A DNA stretch of 49,594 bases. Source: Betaproteobacteria bacterium (GTDB lineage Bacteria; Pseudomonadota; Gammaproteobacteria; Burkholderiales; Rhodocyclaceae). Below the pieces are notes generated by a model. The model had not been told where the DNA came from, did not search any database, and saw only the letters and a list, made by a program, of their open reading frames with translations. Location of the stretch: assembly GCA_009777245.1 (NCBI GenBank), contig WRMF01000015.1:1-49594 (forward strand). Direction: 5' to 3'. Shown in pieces: positions 1 through 9,009 of this stretch (its first letter is position 1; the number at the start of each line of letters is the position of its first letter). The translations under genes were made by a program, and so were the position numbers.

Positions 1-2
1 TG

Positions 3-275
3 ACAAAAAAGGCTTTAGCTTTTGGGCAGGCAAAGTACGCGGCGTACCAGGCAGCGCAGGCGGATGCGATAGCGGCTAAATCAGCCGAGGCTCTGGCTCA
101 GGCAAGCGAGATAGCGGCGTTTACCGCACTGGAGAAAGCAAAGGCGAAAGAGGCGGAGCGGCTGGCGTTCGACGTTTTTCTGTCGCTCCCAGTTCGTTTA
201 TACGCTGCCCCTAAATGCGATTTCCATTCTACAAAAAATCAGAGGCCGCGCCCCATAAGGCTTTTGGAACTATGA
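3..275 (+). CDS. Partial alanine-rich protein, C-terminal end only
   Basis: An open frame enters from the left edge and ends at TGA 273-275, giving about 90 residues. The first 60 residues are rich in Ala, Glu, Lys and Gln (AAYQAAQADAIAAKSAEAL) and should form a helical coiled coil. The last 30 are less ordered and may be out-of-frame readthrough past an ancestral stop. I do not recognise the family. Similar Ala/Gln coiled coils occur in phage tail-fibre and structural proteins. A tRNA 3' fragment about 65 bp downstream suggests this is the last gene of an integrated element lying left of the window. The start is outside the window, so function cannot be judged. Confidence 0.45.
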   Translation, partial: TKKALAFGQAKYAAYQAAQADAIAAKSAEALAQASEIAAFTALEKAKAKEAERLAFDVFLSLPVRLYAAPKCDFHSTKNQRPRPIRLLEL

Positions 276-339
276 TTTTTCCAAAATTGTAGAACAATTT
301 TAGCCTTAACCCTTTGATATTTATGAAAAAACCATACGC

Positions 340-381
340 CTCTTAATCCGTAGGTACACAGTTCGATCCTGTGACAGCCCA
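340..381 (+). mobile_element. 3' half of a tRNA-Lys(CTT)-like gene, probable attR scar
   Basis: The segment reads as an anticodon loop CT-CTT-AA (340-346), the 3' anticodon strand TCCGT, a variable loop, a perfect T-arm (CACAG 357-361, loop TTCGATC, CTGTG 369-373) and the acceptor 3' strand ACAGCCC plus A. No D-arm or 5' anticodon strand exists upstream, and no CCA follows. A 3' half-tRNA without its 5' half is the usual product of tyrosine-recombinase integration into a tRNA gene. With the orphan half here, the element lies to the left and chromosomal DNA starts to the right. It is not a functional tRNA. Confidence 0.75.
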
Positions 382-405
382 AATGATATTCCGGTATCGT
401 CCTAT

Positions 406-447
406 AAAGTCCAAAAAGCCCTTGATAATCAAGGCTTCTGGACTTTT
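406..447 (+). terminator. Two-part hairpin downstream of the tRNA fragment
   Basis: AAAGTCC (406-412) pairs with GGACTTT (440-446). Inside it AAGCC (416-420) pairs with GGCTT (433-437) and TTGA (422-425) with TCAA (429-432), with one bulged C. A T-rich end follows. Its position 25 bp after the tRNA 3' end fits the terminator of the original tRNA gene, but it could also belong to the recombination site. Confidence 0.5.
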
Positions 448-495
448 ATCCGCCAGTCTGGGTCGCACGCCAATGCTTCCTGCAGCTTTTACGAC

Positions 496-1863
496 CTATT
501 CATCATCATTTTCGTCTGCGGCTTTCTCCCCTCTGCTCCCGCTTGCCCTCTTTCGCACCAGATTGATGTGCGCTTTCAGGGTGTAGAGCATATCGGTAAA
601 GCGTAGCGGGATCGGCATCCGGTTGGCTGCTTCCTCAATAACATCAAGGCGTTTGACAAGGTCAAAACGCGCCGTTTCACCCTCCGCCTGACTTAAATCC
701 TGCTCCAGAAACTTGAGTTCGCCGTAAATTCGGCAAAGACGCGCGTGAATCCGCCAGTGATAAATCGCGGGCGCAAATCGCACAAGGGGCAGCAGCAGAG
801 TCAGAACAGGAATGATGAGAATAAGGAAACGATCAGTCAGCACCGCAAGCCAAAAAGGCATATATCGCTGCATGAAGGGCGGGCCGGAAGCGTAAAAACG
901 CTCGGCGGAAGAAGATAACTGAAAATCCCCGTCCTTATAGGCGGGAAATTCTCCGCGCCCCTGAAAAAAACCGCTATCGCCATGAATTTCGCGCATGGCG
1001 GAAAGCATCAGGGTTTGCAGGGCGGGATGCACATCCTCGCGGATGACCAGATTGGCAGTCGCGGCAAGCAGGTCGACATCATGCGGCGGATAGTTTCGCA
1101 CCAGATCAACTCCGCCTTCCGGCATGATGAGGCGAAACAGATAAGGAAAACGGCGATGATAAGCCTCGGCCTGAACAAAACTCATAAGGCGCACCATCGG
1201 CGAGCGCAGCAAAACCTGCACCACCATCGCTTCCGGCGCGGCGATCACAAAAAGCGCGTCCAGCTCGCCCTGTTGCAGCGCTTGGGCTGCCTCCATCTCG
1301 CCCATAGGCATCAAGCGCACATCATTTTCAGCAAGTTCGTTAGCCGCCAGAAGGCGATAGGCCAAGGCATGGGCGCTGGCGCTTTCCTGAATGATCGTGA
1401 CTCTAAGCCCCGCAAGATCGGACAATTTTTTCGGCATGGGATCATCGCGCACAAATACCCAAAGCGGCTCATAAAACGCGCTCCCCAGCGACAACATGCT
1501 TTCCTGCCCATCCTGCCGCCAGTTCGACGCGACTCCGCCCTGCACGAAGGCAGCATCCACTCTCTGCTCGCGCAACCGGCGCAGATTCTCGCCAGATCCT
1601 TGCGAAGTAATAAGTTCAAGGGTGACGCCATTTTTGGCAAAAAATTCCTGGTATTGTCTGGCAAAGGCGTGATAAAGACCGTCCTCACGCCCCGTACTCA
1701 TGACGAGAGTCATAGGGGGCGCAGGCTTCACAAAATAAAACGCGAGTAAAAACCCTCCTGCAACCAGCAACAGGAACGGCCAGGAAGCCTTCAACGCCTC
1801 GCGCCATGCGAGACAACGCTCCTTGAGCCGCAAACGGCGTTTTTGTCTGTTTTCGTCCATCAT
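496..1863 (-). CDS. TAXI-type TRAP receptor-like protein with membrane anchors
   Basis: 455 residues. A hydrophobic segment at ~28-45 anchors the N-terminus. Residues ~52-325 form a periplasmic substrate-binding domain of the TAXI/NMT1-like type: MSTGREDGLYHAFARQ, then ITSQGSGENLRRL, DAAFVQGG and the FVRDDPMPKKLSDLAGLRV hinge region. A second membrane segment at ~345-368 is followed by a charged, probably cytoplasmic helical tail of ~90 residues. Classical TAXI receptors are soluble and lack this tail, so this is the long membrane-bound variant. No TRAP permease (DctQM-like) is in the window, so it may be a sensor or orphan receptor. The start ATG follows a weak ribosome site, and a second ATG lies one codon downstream. 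Confidence 0.8.
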   Translation of the reverse strand: MMDENRQKRRLRLKERCLAWREALKASWPFLLLVAGGFLLAFYFVKPAPPMTLVMSTGREDGLYHAFARQYQEFFAKNGVTLELITSQGSGENLRRLREQRVDAAFVQGGVASNWRQDGQESMLSLGSAFYEPLWVFVRDDPMPKKLSDLAGLRVTIIQESASAHALAYRLLAANELAENDVRLMPMGEMEAAQALQQGELDALFVIAAPEAMVVQVLLRSPMVRLMSFVQAEAYHRRFPYLFRLIMPEGGVDLVRNYPPHDVDLLAATANLVIREDVHPALQTLMLSAMREIHGDSGFFQGRGEFPAYKDGDFQLSSSAERFYASGPPFMQRYMPFWLAVLTDRFLILIIPVLTLLLPLVRFAPAIYHWRIHARLCRIYGELKFLEQDLSQAEGETARFDLVKRLDVIEEAANRMPIPLRFTDMLYTLKAHINLVRKRASGSRGEKAADENDDE

Positions 1864-1885
1864 GATTCATTAGCCATAAATTGTT

Positions 1886-3577
1886 TCACGATGCCATGAC
1901 AATCCGGTTGCGCCCCTGACTCTTGGCTTGGTACAACGCGCTGTCCGCCTGCTCCAGCACATACTCCAGCCGCCTCTCCTGACTTTTCCCGTGGCTTGCC
2001 AATCCGGCGCTGAAACTGACCTTGAATTGCTTGCCTTCCGCGCCATGAAAAGAAATACGATTAAAGTCTTTCCTGATACGATCCAGCGACTTCCGCGCCT
2101 TGCCCGGAGCCTTTACGATCAATCCCAGCACAAATTCCTCGCCGCCGTAACGCCCCACGATGTCGCTTTGCCGCAGACGCTGCTTCAAGAGCCAGGCCAG
2201 ACTTCTGATCACCTGATCGCCGACAGCATGTCCATGTGCATCGTTTACCTGCTTGAAATGGTCTATATCCAGCATGACCACATCAAGATAATATCCTTCA
2301 GGCATGTTTTTCAATGTGTCGGCAAGCGCCTGTTTGCTGCTGGTATGGTCCAAAAGTCCGGTCAGGCTATCGCTTTGCATCATGCGGCGCAGCGCCCGAT
2401 AGCGTTCTATCTTGCTTTTTATCACGGCGTTCATCAGCACCGGATTGTATGGCTTGGTCAAAAACTGGTCTCCCCCCAGACGTAGCGCGGCAACCTGCAA
2501 ACCGACATCGGTTTCGCCGGACAGATAGATCACAGGGATGCTCAAGAATTCGTCATACTGGCGGATGACCTGCAATGCTTCCACTCCCGTGCAATACGGC
2601 ATATACATATCCATCAAAATCAGTTCCGGCTGAAAGCTCCGAATCGCCTGCAAGATATTGGAAGGTGTGTTGAGCGTAAACACTTCGACGCCGTGCGATT
2701 CCAGTGTGCTGCGGATTGCATGGGCGGCTGTCATGGAGTCTTCCACTACCAGCACCCGGTAAGATTCCTCGTCTGTTCCCATCTGGTTGGCCACCAGTTC
2801 CAGGATTTGCTGCAAGGCGCTGTCGCTTTCCAGAAAGCAATGATCCACCCCAACCATCAGAGCGCGATGGATGAGCGCAAAATCATCCGCCACATTCATG
2901 CAGGCGATCAAAGCCGTGGGATGCCGTTCGCGCAGGGATCTCAGTAAGCTGAACCTTTCCGGTTGCTGTTGTCCCTGCATATCCACCAAATAAATGCTCA
3001 AATCGGTATCGTCCGCTACCGGAGCATGCCAGTCTCTCCGTTCCGCCTTTACGCCGAAATAACGCAATTGCGCCACCAAATCGCGCCAGGCAGCTTCCTC
3101 GCCGCCCAGAAGATATACGGATCGACTTTTGACTCCTATCTCCACAGCATCTTTGCCGACGTCTTCTGTTGTCTTTTCAGGCGTCGCCTTAATCACAATG
3201 TTCGTGTCTGTTCCGACGCTTCTGTCCGGCACATGCGTCACACCCCGCCGATCAGGTTGCAGCCGGAATCCATGCCGCGCGTAATAACGCATCAACTCGG
3301 AGAATCGAACTATTATTCTTTCCATCTCTTCAAGGCCAGGCTCGGAAATCGGATGTCTGGCCTCGTCGCCGAACAGCGCAAGCGCTTTTTGTTCAAGTTG
3401 ACGACAAGCATGCGCCAAGCCTGCCTGACTCTTTTCCTGTAACGAATTTGTAAACCTGTCGAGCAGCGAAACTAACGCGACGAAACGCTCAAAATCAGGA
3501 TTCGCCCGGTACTCAAGCCAGGCCAGCAGCAAGGCTTGCTCCTGCTCCTGCAACAAGATTGGGAGTTGCTTATTCAT
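1886..3577 (-). CDS. Receiver-GGDEF diguanylate cyclase
   Basis: 563 residues from the ATG at 3577, which has AGGAC about 12 nt upstream. An in-frame ATG at 3628 exists but lacks support. An N-terminal helical region is followed by a degenerate receiver-like fold (~residues 153-265, VYLLGGEE...YLVDMQG) and a canonical receiver (~274-390: VLVVEDS, phospho-acceptor D323 in LILMDMYMP, K375 in TKPY). A C-terminal GGDEF domain follows, with the active-site variant GGEEF (478-482) and an RxxD product-inhibition site (RQSD) five residues before it. It should make cyclic di-GMP in the cytoplasm in response to phosphorylation. No EAL domain. The cognate kinase is not in the window. Confidence 0.92.
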   Translation of the reverse strand: MNKQLPILLQEQEQALLLAWLEYRANPDFERFVALVSLLDRFTNSLQEKSQAGLAHACRQLEQKALALFGDEARHPISEPGLEEMERIIVRFSELMRYYARHGFRLQPDRRGVTHVPDRSVGTDTNIVIKATPEKTTEDVGKDAVEIGVKSRSVYLLGGEEAAWRDLVAQLRYFGVKAERRDWHAPVADDTDLSIYLVDMQGQQQPERFSLLRSLRERHPTALIACMNVADDFALIHRALMVGVDHCFLESDSALQQILELVANQMGTDEESYRVLVVEDSMTAAHAIRSTLESHGVEVFTLNTPSNILQAIRSFQPELILMDMYMPYCTGVEALQVIRQYDEFLSIPVIYLSGETDVGLQVAALRLGGDQFLTKPYNPVLMNAVIKSKIERYRALRRMMQSDSLTGLLDHTSSKQALADTLKNMPEGYYLDVVMLDIDHFKQVNDAHGHAVGDQVIRSLAWLLKQRLRQSDIVGRYGGEEFVLGLIVKAPGKARKSLDRIRKDFNRISFHGAEGKQFKVSFSAGLASHGKSQERRLEYVLEQADSALYQAKSQGRNRIVMAS

Positions 3578-3701
3578 GATAATTGCTTTGTCCTGTATGT
3601 TTCCGCATGTGTGTTTAGCGGGACGCAAAATGTGTCACTTACAAATCTACCACAGGAAAAAAATTTCCGTTTGCTTTCGGAAAAATGGGAAACACATAGG
3701 T

Positions 3702-3768
3702 TTTATATTTCTTTCTGTAAATAACGCGACTGTCAGGGAGAACATGCTTTGCTCCCCTCTCTCGCTTG
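3702..3768. repeat. Dispersed repeat copy 1 (ATAACGCGAC family)
   Basis: This stretch matches 10644-10710 almost base for base (TAAATAACGCGAC, GGAGAACA, GCTTTGCTCCCCTCTC). It continues into an imperfect inverted partner, AGTGGGAGAGGGGG, at 3782-3795. It lies in the non-coding gap 3578-3886, where I see no gene. Confidence 0.75.
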
Positions 3769-3886
3769 TGGATGCGCCACGAGTGGGAGAGGGGGTATGC
3801 TGCGGTATTTTTCCTATCCCACAATTACGCGATAGTAGCTTTATTTGCGGGAATCAATATAAACCAAAATCGCTGTAACTCTGCCG

Positions 3887-5071
3887 TCAGCCCTGATTGC
3901 CGTCAATGCTGGCGGCTTGGCGGTAATGCCGGTTGGCGGCGTCCGGCTCCTCCAGAGTATCAAGGAGTCGCGCCAGGGCAAGATGAGCCGCGCGACCGGG
4001 CGTAATTGCAAGCGAGGCTTCCAGATAACTTCGCGCCTTGCCCCAGAGTTTCTGCTTTTCACATAGCAGACCAAGAGAGAGGAGCAAAACAGCGTCATAC
4101 GGGCGGGCTTTAAGCCAGGCTTCCGCGCGGGCGATGCGTCCGATCAGCGCCTTGCCGGGTTCGGCGGGCAGTTGTCCGTACAGGGCGGTAAGTTCCGGCA
4201 GGTTTTCCACATCAAGAGCGGTTTCCACGATATCGGCGGCGGCTTCTGGCGCATGGGCGCGGGCAAGACTTCTGGCGGCATTCAGCGCCAAACGCGGCGT
4301 CTTTTCGTCCTCAGGCAAAGCCTCAAAATAAGCAAGCAACTGTTCCGCATCCCCCTCACGCTGACTCAAGGCTTCCTGATGGGCTTTGCGGCGAATTTCC
4401 ATCGCGACGGCGGCATTCATGCCTCCTCGCTTTTCAAGCTGGCGGACGAGCTTCAATACGGCGGGTATATTGCCCGTTCCTTGCAGGCTCTTCAATTCCA
4501 GGCGCATGGCGGCGATATGGCGGCCATGCCGATCCTGCAATTCCTGAAGGTTTTGCAAAGCGCCGGTGAAATCTTCCTGTTCCAGCGCCATTTCCGCGCC
4601 GATCATGCCGATGGCGATTTCCATCTCAGCGCCGGTGGCGCGGGCGCGTTCCAGCCAGAGCGAGGCTTTTTCGCTTTCGCGCATTCTTTGCGCGGCGCGC
4701 GCGGCGATAATCGCAGCCGTCCCGGTCAACTGTCCGGCCTTCCAGGCGCGTTCGGCGGCGCGAATCGCGTGTCCGTAACGTCCGGAGAGCAAGAGGCGGA
4801 TTGCTTCTTCCACTGCGTCGCGCGCCTGTTTTGCTTCCCGCTCTTTGCGCCAGATGCGGGCGCGTCCGGGTAGGGAAAAAGTAAACTGCAAGGCGTGAAA
4901 AAGACAGAAGCAAAGCGCGAAGGAGAAAATGAGCAGAATAATGAAAAAATTAAAGGTGACGTGCATCTGCCAGGGCGGCAGGATGAGCAGGACAAAGCCG
5001 TCGTTGTGCGCGAGCATAGCGGCGGCGACGGCAAGGGCAAGAAGGGTCAGCAGCCAGAACAGGGAACGCAT
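3887..5071 (-). CDS. hemY: HemY-like heme-biosynthesis-associated TPR protein
   Basis: 394 residues. Two N-terminal membrane segments (~3-21 and ~40-62) form the HemY N domain. A long alpha-helical tetratricopeptide-like region follows, with repeats rich in AERAWKAG, LWLERARATG and LLSLGLLCEKQKLWGKA. In proteobacteria hemY (not the Bacillus oxidase of the same name) always travels with hemX and hemCD, and its exact role is undefined. It lies 3 bp after hemX and is presumably co-transcribed. The length is typical of the family. No catalytic motif is expected or seen. Confidence 0.93.
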   Translation of the reverse strand: MRSLFWLLTLLALAVAAAMLAHNDGFVLLILPPWQMHVTFNFFIILLIFSFALCFCLFHALQFTFSLPGRARIWRKEREAKQARDAVEEAIRLLLSGRYGHAIRAAERAWKAGQLTGTAAIIAARAAQRMRESEKASLWLERARATGAEMEIAIGMIGAEMALEQEDFTGALQNLQELQDRHGRHIAAMRLELKSLQGTGNIPAVLKLVRQLEKRGGMNAAVAMEIRRKAHQEALSQREGDAEQLLAYFEALPEDEKTPRLALNAARSLARAHAPEAAADIVETALDVENLPELTALYGQLPAEPGKALIGRIARAEAWLKARPYDAVLLLSLGLLCEKQKLWGKARSYLEASLAITPGRAAHLALARLLDTLEEPDAANRHYRQAASIDGNQG

Positions 5072-5074
5072 GGC

Positions 5075-6136
5075 TCAACGGGCTTCCTGACCGCTTCTCA
5101 ACTGCCGCGCAACGGCTGCGCTTTCGTTGAGAGTGGGCATGGCGATGTTGATTTCAGTCGCGGCAAGTTGCGAAAGCGTCGCGCGCGCCGCTTGGGTTGC
5201 CTTGGCATCATTATTGAAATAGCGCGCCAGCAACTCCTCGGCGCTCAAAAGCTCATTTTTGAAAGTCCACGAATCACGCATGAGAAGCGCCAGACGAGCG
5301 TTCAAGAGGCGCAGCTTCATGTTTTCCCTAAGGTTAAAACCTTGTTCGGGAGAAACAAGCTCCGGCACATGCCGGTCAAGGCGCTGAATGCGGATAAGCC
5401 CCCGAATTTCCTGCCAGACATCCTGAAGAAGGCCACGCCATTTGTCTTTCCCCGCAGTCTCGTCGGATGCGGTTGTTTCCGTATCTTCCGGCTTATCCGT
5501 TACATTTTCCGACCAAATATCAAGGGCAAGCGGCAGGCGGTCAATCTCGGCAATGACGCTCTCCAGCCGCAGGCTCATGCCCGCGATGTCAACAAAAGGC
5601 GTGGCCTGTAGTTTTCCAAGATCATTCGCCAGGGCGCGGCGAAGCGGCATAAAGCGGGCTTCCTTGCCTTGCAGTCGGCTATCCGCAGCCTGCAAGGCCA
5701 TGATCGCGGCTTCCACATTTCCGGTCAGTTGCAGGTGCTGCCGGGCAGTCTGGATGTTTTGCTCGATTTCAATCAGAAGCGCCTCGTCCAGACCGGCGGT
5801 GGCTTCCTGATAAAAACTTTGCAGCGCGGCGGCCTGTTCTTCCATCGCGCTCAAGCGGGCATCCAGCAAAGCCTCCCTGCGTTTAAGCTCGGCGATTTCC
5901 TTCAATCCCGTCTTGATTTGGGCAAGGCTCTTCTTCTGGGCATCCTCGTTCTCCGCCAGAAGTCTGGCGGTTTCCTGCCTGGTTTCCTGAATCAGGGAGC
6001 TGGATTTGTTCCATTGCCAGAAGATGCACGCAACGAGAACAAGCACAAACCAGAACCAGGGGTTGTGCCAGAACGGGCGGCGTTCCTGCCGTGGCGGCGG
6101 CAATGCCGGAAGAGATGAAGGAAGTTTGCTGTTCAT
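5075..6136 (-). CDS. hemX: HemX, membrane-anchored protein of the heme operon
   Basis: 353 residues from the ATG at 6136, whose first bases form ATGA with the hemD stop. The TTG 12 nt upstream is a less likely start. A proline-rich cytoplasmic N-terminus (LPALPPPRQERRPFW) precedes one membrane segment (~24-42). A long coiled coil (IQETRQETARLLAENEDAQ onward) and the HemX C-terminal domain with ELKRREALLDARL and RHLQLTGNVEAA-type patterns follow. Homologues are often labelled uroporphyrin-III C-methyltransferase because of fused relatives, but no SAM-methyltransferase motif is present. It is thought to scaffold or regulate early tetrapyrrole enzymes; this is family knowledge, not seen here. 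Confidence 0.92.
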   Translation of the reverse strand: MNSKLPSSLPALPPPRQERRPFWHNPWFWFVLVLVACIFWQWNKSSSLIQETRQETARLLAENEDAQKKSLAQIKTGLKEIAELKRREALLDARLSAMEEQAAALQSFYQEATAGLDEALLIEIEQNIQTARQHLQLTGNVEAAIMALQAADSRLQGKEARFMPLRRALANDLGKLQATPFVDIAGMSLRLESVIAEIDRLPLALDIWSENVTDKPEDTETTASDETAGKDKWRGLLQDVWQEIRGLIRIQRLDRHVPELVSPEQGFNLRENMKLRLLNARLALLMRDSWTFKNELLSAEELLARYFNNDAKATQAARATLSQLAATEINIAMPTLNESAAVARQLRSGQEAR

Positions 6137-6915
6137 GATAACCGCCAATTATAAGCCGACAGTCCGGCAAGCAATCCAGTATCGTTCGCGCCAGTGCAAA
6201 TTACGCGGGTAAACCCGGCTTTCCTTGCATGGCCTGCAATGCGCGGATGCGAGGTAAAAAAAGGGAGACTATAAAGTCCGGGCAAGGTTTTCGGGTATCC
6301 GGCGGCAAGTTCGAGCAAATTTCGCAGGGCTTCGCTGCTGGATAGCGTAATTGCGTCGAACCGACAGTCGGCAAGCAGTGCAAAAAATTCATTACTCCCT
6401 TTCTTGGGTGGATCGCGCCGATATACGGATACGGGAAAAACTGTCGCGCCGCGCTCCGTCAGGGTGGTTGTCAGTAGCTTCCTCCCGCCTTCGCCCTTGA
6501 AGATGAAAATTTCCTGTCCTGCCACCTTGTCCTCTGCCAATTCCGGCAGAGCGAGCAAGCCTTCGGAATCAAAACGCATAACCGGAAGCAGATAACGGGA
6601 AATGCCAGCCGCCGCCAGCGCATTTGCCGTGCCGGGGCCGGTCGCCGCCGCAAGCAGATGTTCCGGCCAGATTGCCCGCAAGGCGGGCATGGCATACCGG
6701 ACGGCGTTGGCGCTCACAAAAATTGCAAGTTTAGCGTTTGCAAGGCGGTTTGCGGCTTCCAGAAGCGAGGGGGAATCAGGGCAGGGCAAGATTTCCAGAA
6801 GCGGAAAACAATAAGCCTCGCCGCCCGCGTGTCGGATGCCTGTCGCCAACGCGCCGGACTGGCTGCGGGGGCGGGTCACGACGATGGTTTTTCCGGACAG
6901 CGGGAGTTGTGTCAT
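6133..6915 (-). CDS. hemD: Uroporphyrinogen-III synthase
   Basis: 260 residues. It converts hydroxymethylbilane to uroporphyrinogen III by ring-D inversion, acting straight after HemC in the cytoplasm. The start ATG at 6915 overlaps the hemC stop as ATGA. An upstream in-frame extension reads only hemC DNA and is rejected. Recognisable features are the N-terminal [11 protein letters not shown] strand-loop, the central [12 protein letters not shown] segment, GEGGRKLL and [15 protein letters not shown] near the C-terminal half. These fit the poorly conserved bilobed HemD fold. Overlap on both sides implies translational coupling in a hemCDXY operon. Confidence 0.94.
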   Translation of the reverse strand: MTQLPLSGKTIVVTRPRSQSGALATGIRHAGGEAYCFPLLEILPCPDSPSLLEAANRLANAKLAIFVSANAVRYAMPALRAIWPEHLLAAATGPGTANALAAAGISRYLLPVMRFDSEGLLALPELAEDKVAGQEIFIFKGEGGRKLLTTTLTERGATVFPVSVYRRDPPKKGSNEFFALLADCRFDAITLSSSEALRNLLELAAGYPKTLPGLYSLPFFTSHPRIAGHARKAGFTRVICTGANDTGLLAGLSAYNWRLS

Positions 6916-7859
6916 GGTTCTGCCGTCAGCCGCGCCAGAATGTCGTCTGCGCCTTTTTTTCTTAATTGCGCCGCAAGGCGTTCTCCCAGGGCTTCGCATT
7001 CTCCCGGGTTGCCGTGAATTTTACCTTCCACGAAAGCTTGTCCATCCACGCTGGCGACAAAGCCGGATAACACAAGTCCGCCGTTTTCAAGGACGGCATA
7101 AGCGCCAAGCGGCAACTGGCAGGAACCGCCCAAAGCGCGGGAAAAGGCGCGTTCGGCAAGGATACGGCGCGCGTCCGCCTCATCGTTCAAGGCGGCAACC
7201 CAGGCAGCGACTTCGGGACGGTCGGAGCATACTTCAATGCCGAGCGCGCCCTGACCGGGCGCGGGCAGGGAAATTTCAGGCGGCAGCAGGGCGCGGATTC
7301 GCTCCTGCAAGCCCAGCCGGATCAACCCGGCGGCAGCGAGGATGATGGCGTCGTACTGTCCCGCATCCAGTTTTTTCAGGCGGGTATCTAGATTGCCGCG
7401 CAGGCTTTTGACCGTGATATGCGGATAACGGCGACGCAGCATGGCTTCCCGGCGCAGGCTGGAAGTACCTACCACCGCTCCGGCAGGCAGGCTGGCAAGC
7501 GAGCTGTAGCGCGGGGAAAGAAAGGCATCCAGAGGATTTTCCCGCGTTGAGATGGCGGCGAGCGTAAAGCCTGTCGGCATCTCCATCGGCATATCCTTCA
7601 TCGAATGCACCGCCAGATCGGCCACTCTTTCCAGCATGGCGTGTTCCAGTTCTTTTATGAACAAGCCCTTGCCGCCGATTTCCGCCAAGGGGCGATCCAG
7701 AATCCGGTCGCCTTCTGTTGTTATGCCGAGAATTTCAACCTTTGTGCCCGGATGCAGCGCAGTCAGACGCGCCTGCACGTGCCGAGCCTGCCACATGGCA
7801 AGTCTGGATTCGCGGGAAGCGATAGTGATCAAGCGGGGAGAAGATAGAGAAGGCGGCAT
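6912..7859 (-). CDS. hemC: Porphobilinogen deaminase (hydroxymethylbilane synthase)
   Basis: 315 residues, the usual family length. It joins four porphobilinogens into hydroxymethylbilane on a covalently bound dipyrromethane cofactor. Visible motifs: [14 protein letters not shown] at the N-terminus, the catalytic aspartate in AVHSMKD (D89), [17 protein letters not shown], the [11 protein letters not shown] loop and the cofactor-binding cysteine C247 in LGGSCQLP. It is the first gene of hemC-D-X-Y. About 240 bp of gene-free DNA separates it from the algR-like gene upstream, so it probably has its own promoter there. Confidence 0.97.
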   Translation of the reverse strand: MPPSLSSPRLITIASRESRLAMWQARHVQARLTALHPGTKVEILGITTEGDRILDRPLAEIGGKGLFIKELEHAMLERVADLAVHSMKDMPMEMPTGFTLAAISTRENPLDAFLSPRYSSLASLPAGAVVGTSSLRREAMLRRRYPHITVKSLRGNLDTRLKKLDAGQYDAIILAAAGLIRLGLQERIRALLPPEISLPAPGQGALGIEVCSDRPEVAAWVAALNDEADARRILAERAFSRALGGSCQLPLGAYAVLENGGLVLSGFVASVDGQAFVEGKIHGNPGECEALGERLAAQLRKKGADDILARLTAEP

Positions 7860-7966
7860 GGCGGCAGAGGCAAAAGCATAATGTTAGCAGGAACATGGAA
7901 ATATAGTAATTCCCCAACTGCCAAAACGCGAAGACGAACCGCAGATAGTGCTGACCACGCCGCTGT

Positions 7967-7990
7967 AGGGGTTAAAAATTTTTTACCCCC
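7967..7990. terminator. Near-perfect palindrome between algR-like gene and hemC
   Basis: GGGGTTAAAAA (7968-7978) faces TTTTTTACCCC (7979-7989), an 11-bp inverted repeat with one mismatch. It sits in the 237-bp gap 7860-8096, downstream of the leftward algR-like gene, and could end that transcript. The rest of the gap has a CG-rich REP-like patch (GGGAGAGGG) and no gene. Confidence 0.45.
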
Positions 7991-8096
7991 GCGCCGCAAG
8001 CGGGAGAGGGTGGCCGAATGCAGGGAGAGGGCTAATCGCGCAGCGATATTACTGCACGTTTGGAGAAAAAGTGTATGCGCTCAAATAGAAAACGCT

Positions 8097-8882
8097 CTAG
8101 CCGATGTCCTCCAATACCGCCTTCTGCGCGGCAGCCCATTGGCGGCGGCTGACTGGCAGCTTTTCCGGTACGTTACGAAGCATGGCGTATCCGTAAGCGT
8201 CGTCTTCCAGAGGGGCGCGTTCAAAACCGGACAGCGCGGAACGGGCGACGAGGATGGAGCGATGCAGACGAATGAAGGCGTCCGAAAATTCTTCTTCGAG
8301 CTTGGCGATGGTTTCACTGAGCACATATTCCCGCTCGCGGGTACAGGCGGTAACGTATTTCAGGTCAGCCCTGAAATACAGAATTTCCGCGACCGGCACG
8401 AGCAGAAAACGGGTTCCTTCGTGACAAGGCAAATGGCTGCGTCCGGTATCGCCTGCCGGGGCGGCAGGCGATGCCGACATGCGCTGCCTTGCTTTTTCCA
8501 GCGCGGCCAGAAGACGCTGGGCGCGCACGGGCTTCAACAGATAATCTAACACACTCAAATCAAATGCCTGCACGGCATGGTTATCGTAGGCGGTCGTAAA
8601 AATGACGGCGGGCGGAGCGGCGAGAAATCCAAGGCGTCCGACCAGTTCCATTCCGTCCATTTGCGGCATGTGAATGTCGGCCAGCAATACATCGGGCAGA
8701 CGGGGCGTCGCTTTTTCGCTCTCCGTTCGCAACCATTCCAGCGCCGCTTGTCCGTTTTCCGCCTCGCCCAGCACTTTGGTCGGGCAGGAAGATTCAATGT
8801 CGGCCAGCAGTTCGCGCAAGCGCAGGCGGGCAAGCGCCTCGTCGTCCACGATAAAGACAGTCAGGGGAAGCTGCGCGGTCAT
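8097..8882 (-). CDS. AlgR/LytR-type response regulator (receiver + LytTR)
   Basis: 261 residues. The N-terminal receiver (~8-125) has the acidic pair DD at 13-14, phospho-acceptor D69 in LLADIHMP, and K117 in LLKPV. The C-terminal LytTR DNA-binding domain (~155-255) contains the strand pattern VPVAEILYFRADLKYVTACT and FIRLHRSILVARSAL. This architecture and its position next to hemC match AlgR of pseudomonads and betaproteobacteria. The usual AlgZ/LytS-like kinase is not adjacent; upstream is a gap and then the dehydrogenase gene. The target genes are unknown. Confidence 0.9.
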   Translation of the reverse strand: MTAQLPLTVFIVDDEALARLRLRELLADIESSCPTKVLGEAENGQAALEWLRTESEKATPRLPDVLLADIHMPQMDGMELVGRLGFLAAPPAVIFTTAYDNHAVQAFDLSVLDYLLKPVRAQRLLAALEKARQRMSASPAAPAGDTGRSHLPCHEGTRFLLVPVAEILYFRADLKYVTACTREREYVLSETIAKLEEEFSDAFIRLHRSILVARSALSGFERAPLEDDAYGYAMLRNVPEKLPVSRRQWAAAQKAVLEDIG

Positions 8883-9009
8883 GCGTTGGCTTTCATCCTT
8901 TGGAACATGGCTCTATCTTCGCATGTTTCATGGCAGGCGCAAAACTATGGTTTTTCCGTCATGCCTGCCTACGGCTGAACGGAAAAGTCATGTTCGCGCA
9001 GGATCAACC

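Noticed and set aside
371-586. Plus-strand frame of 71 codons
   Set aside because: It begins inside the tRNA T-arm, crosses the hairpin and overlaps the end of the TAXI gene.
982-1749. Long plus-strand frame of 255 codons
   Set aside because: It runs antisense to the TAXI receptor gene, is His/Arg/Gln-rich and shows no domain, so it is a shadow of the real gene.
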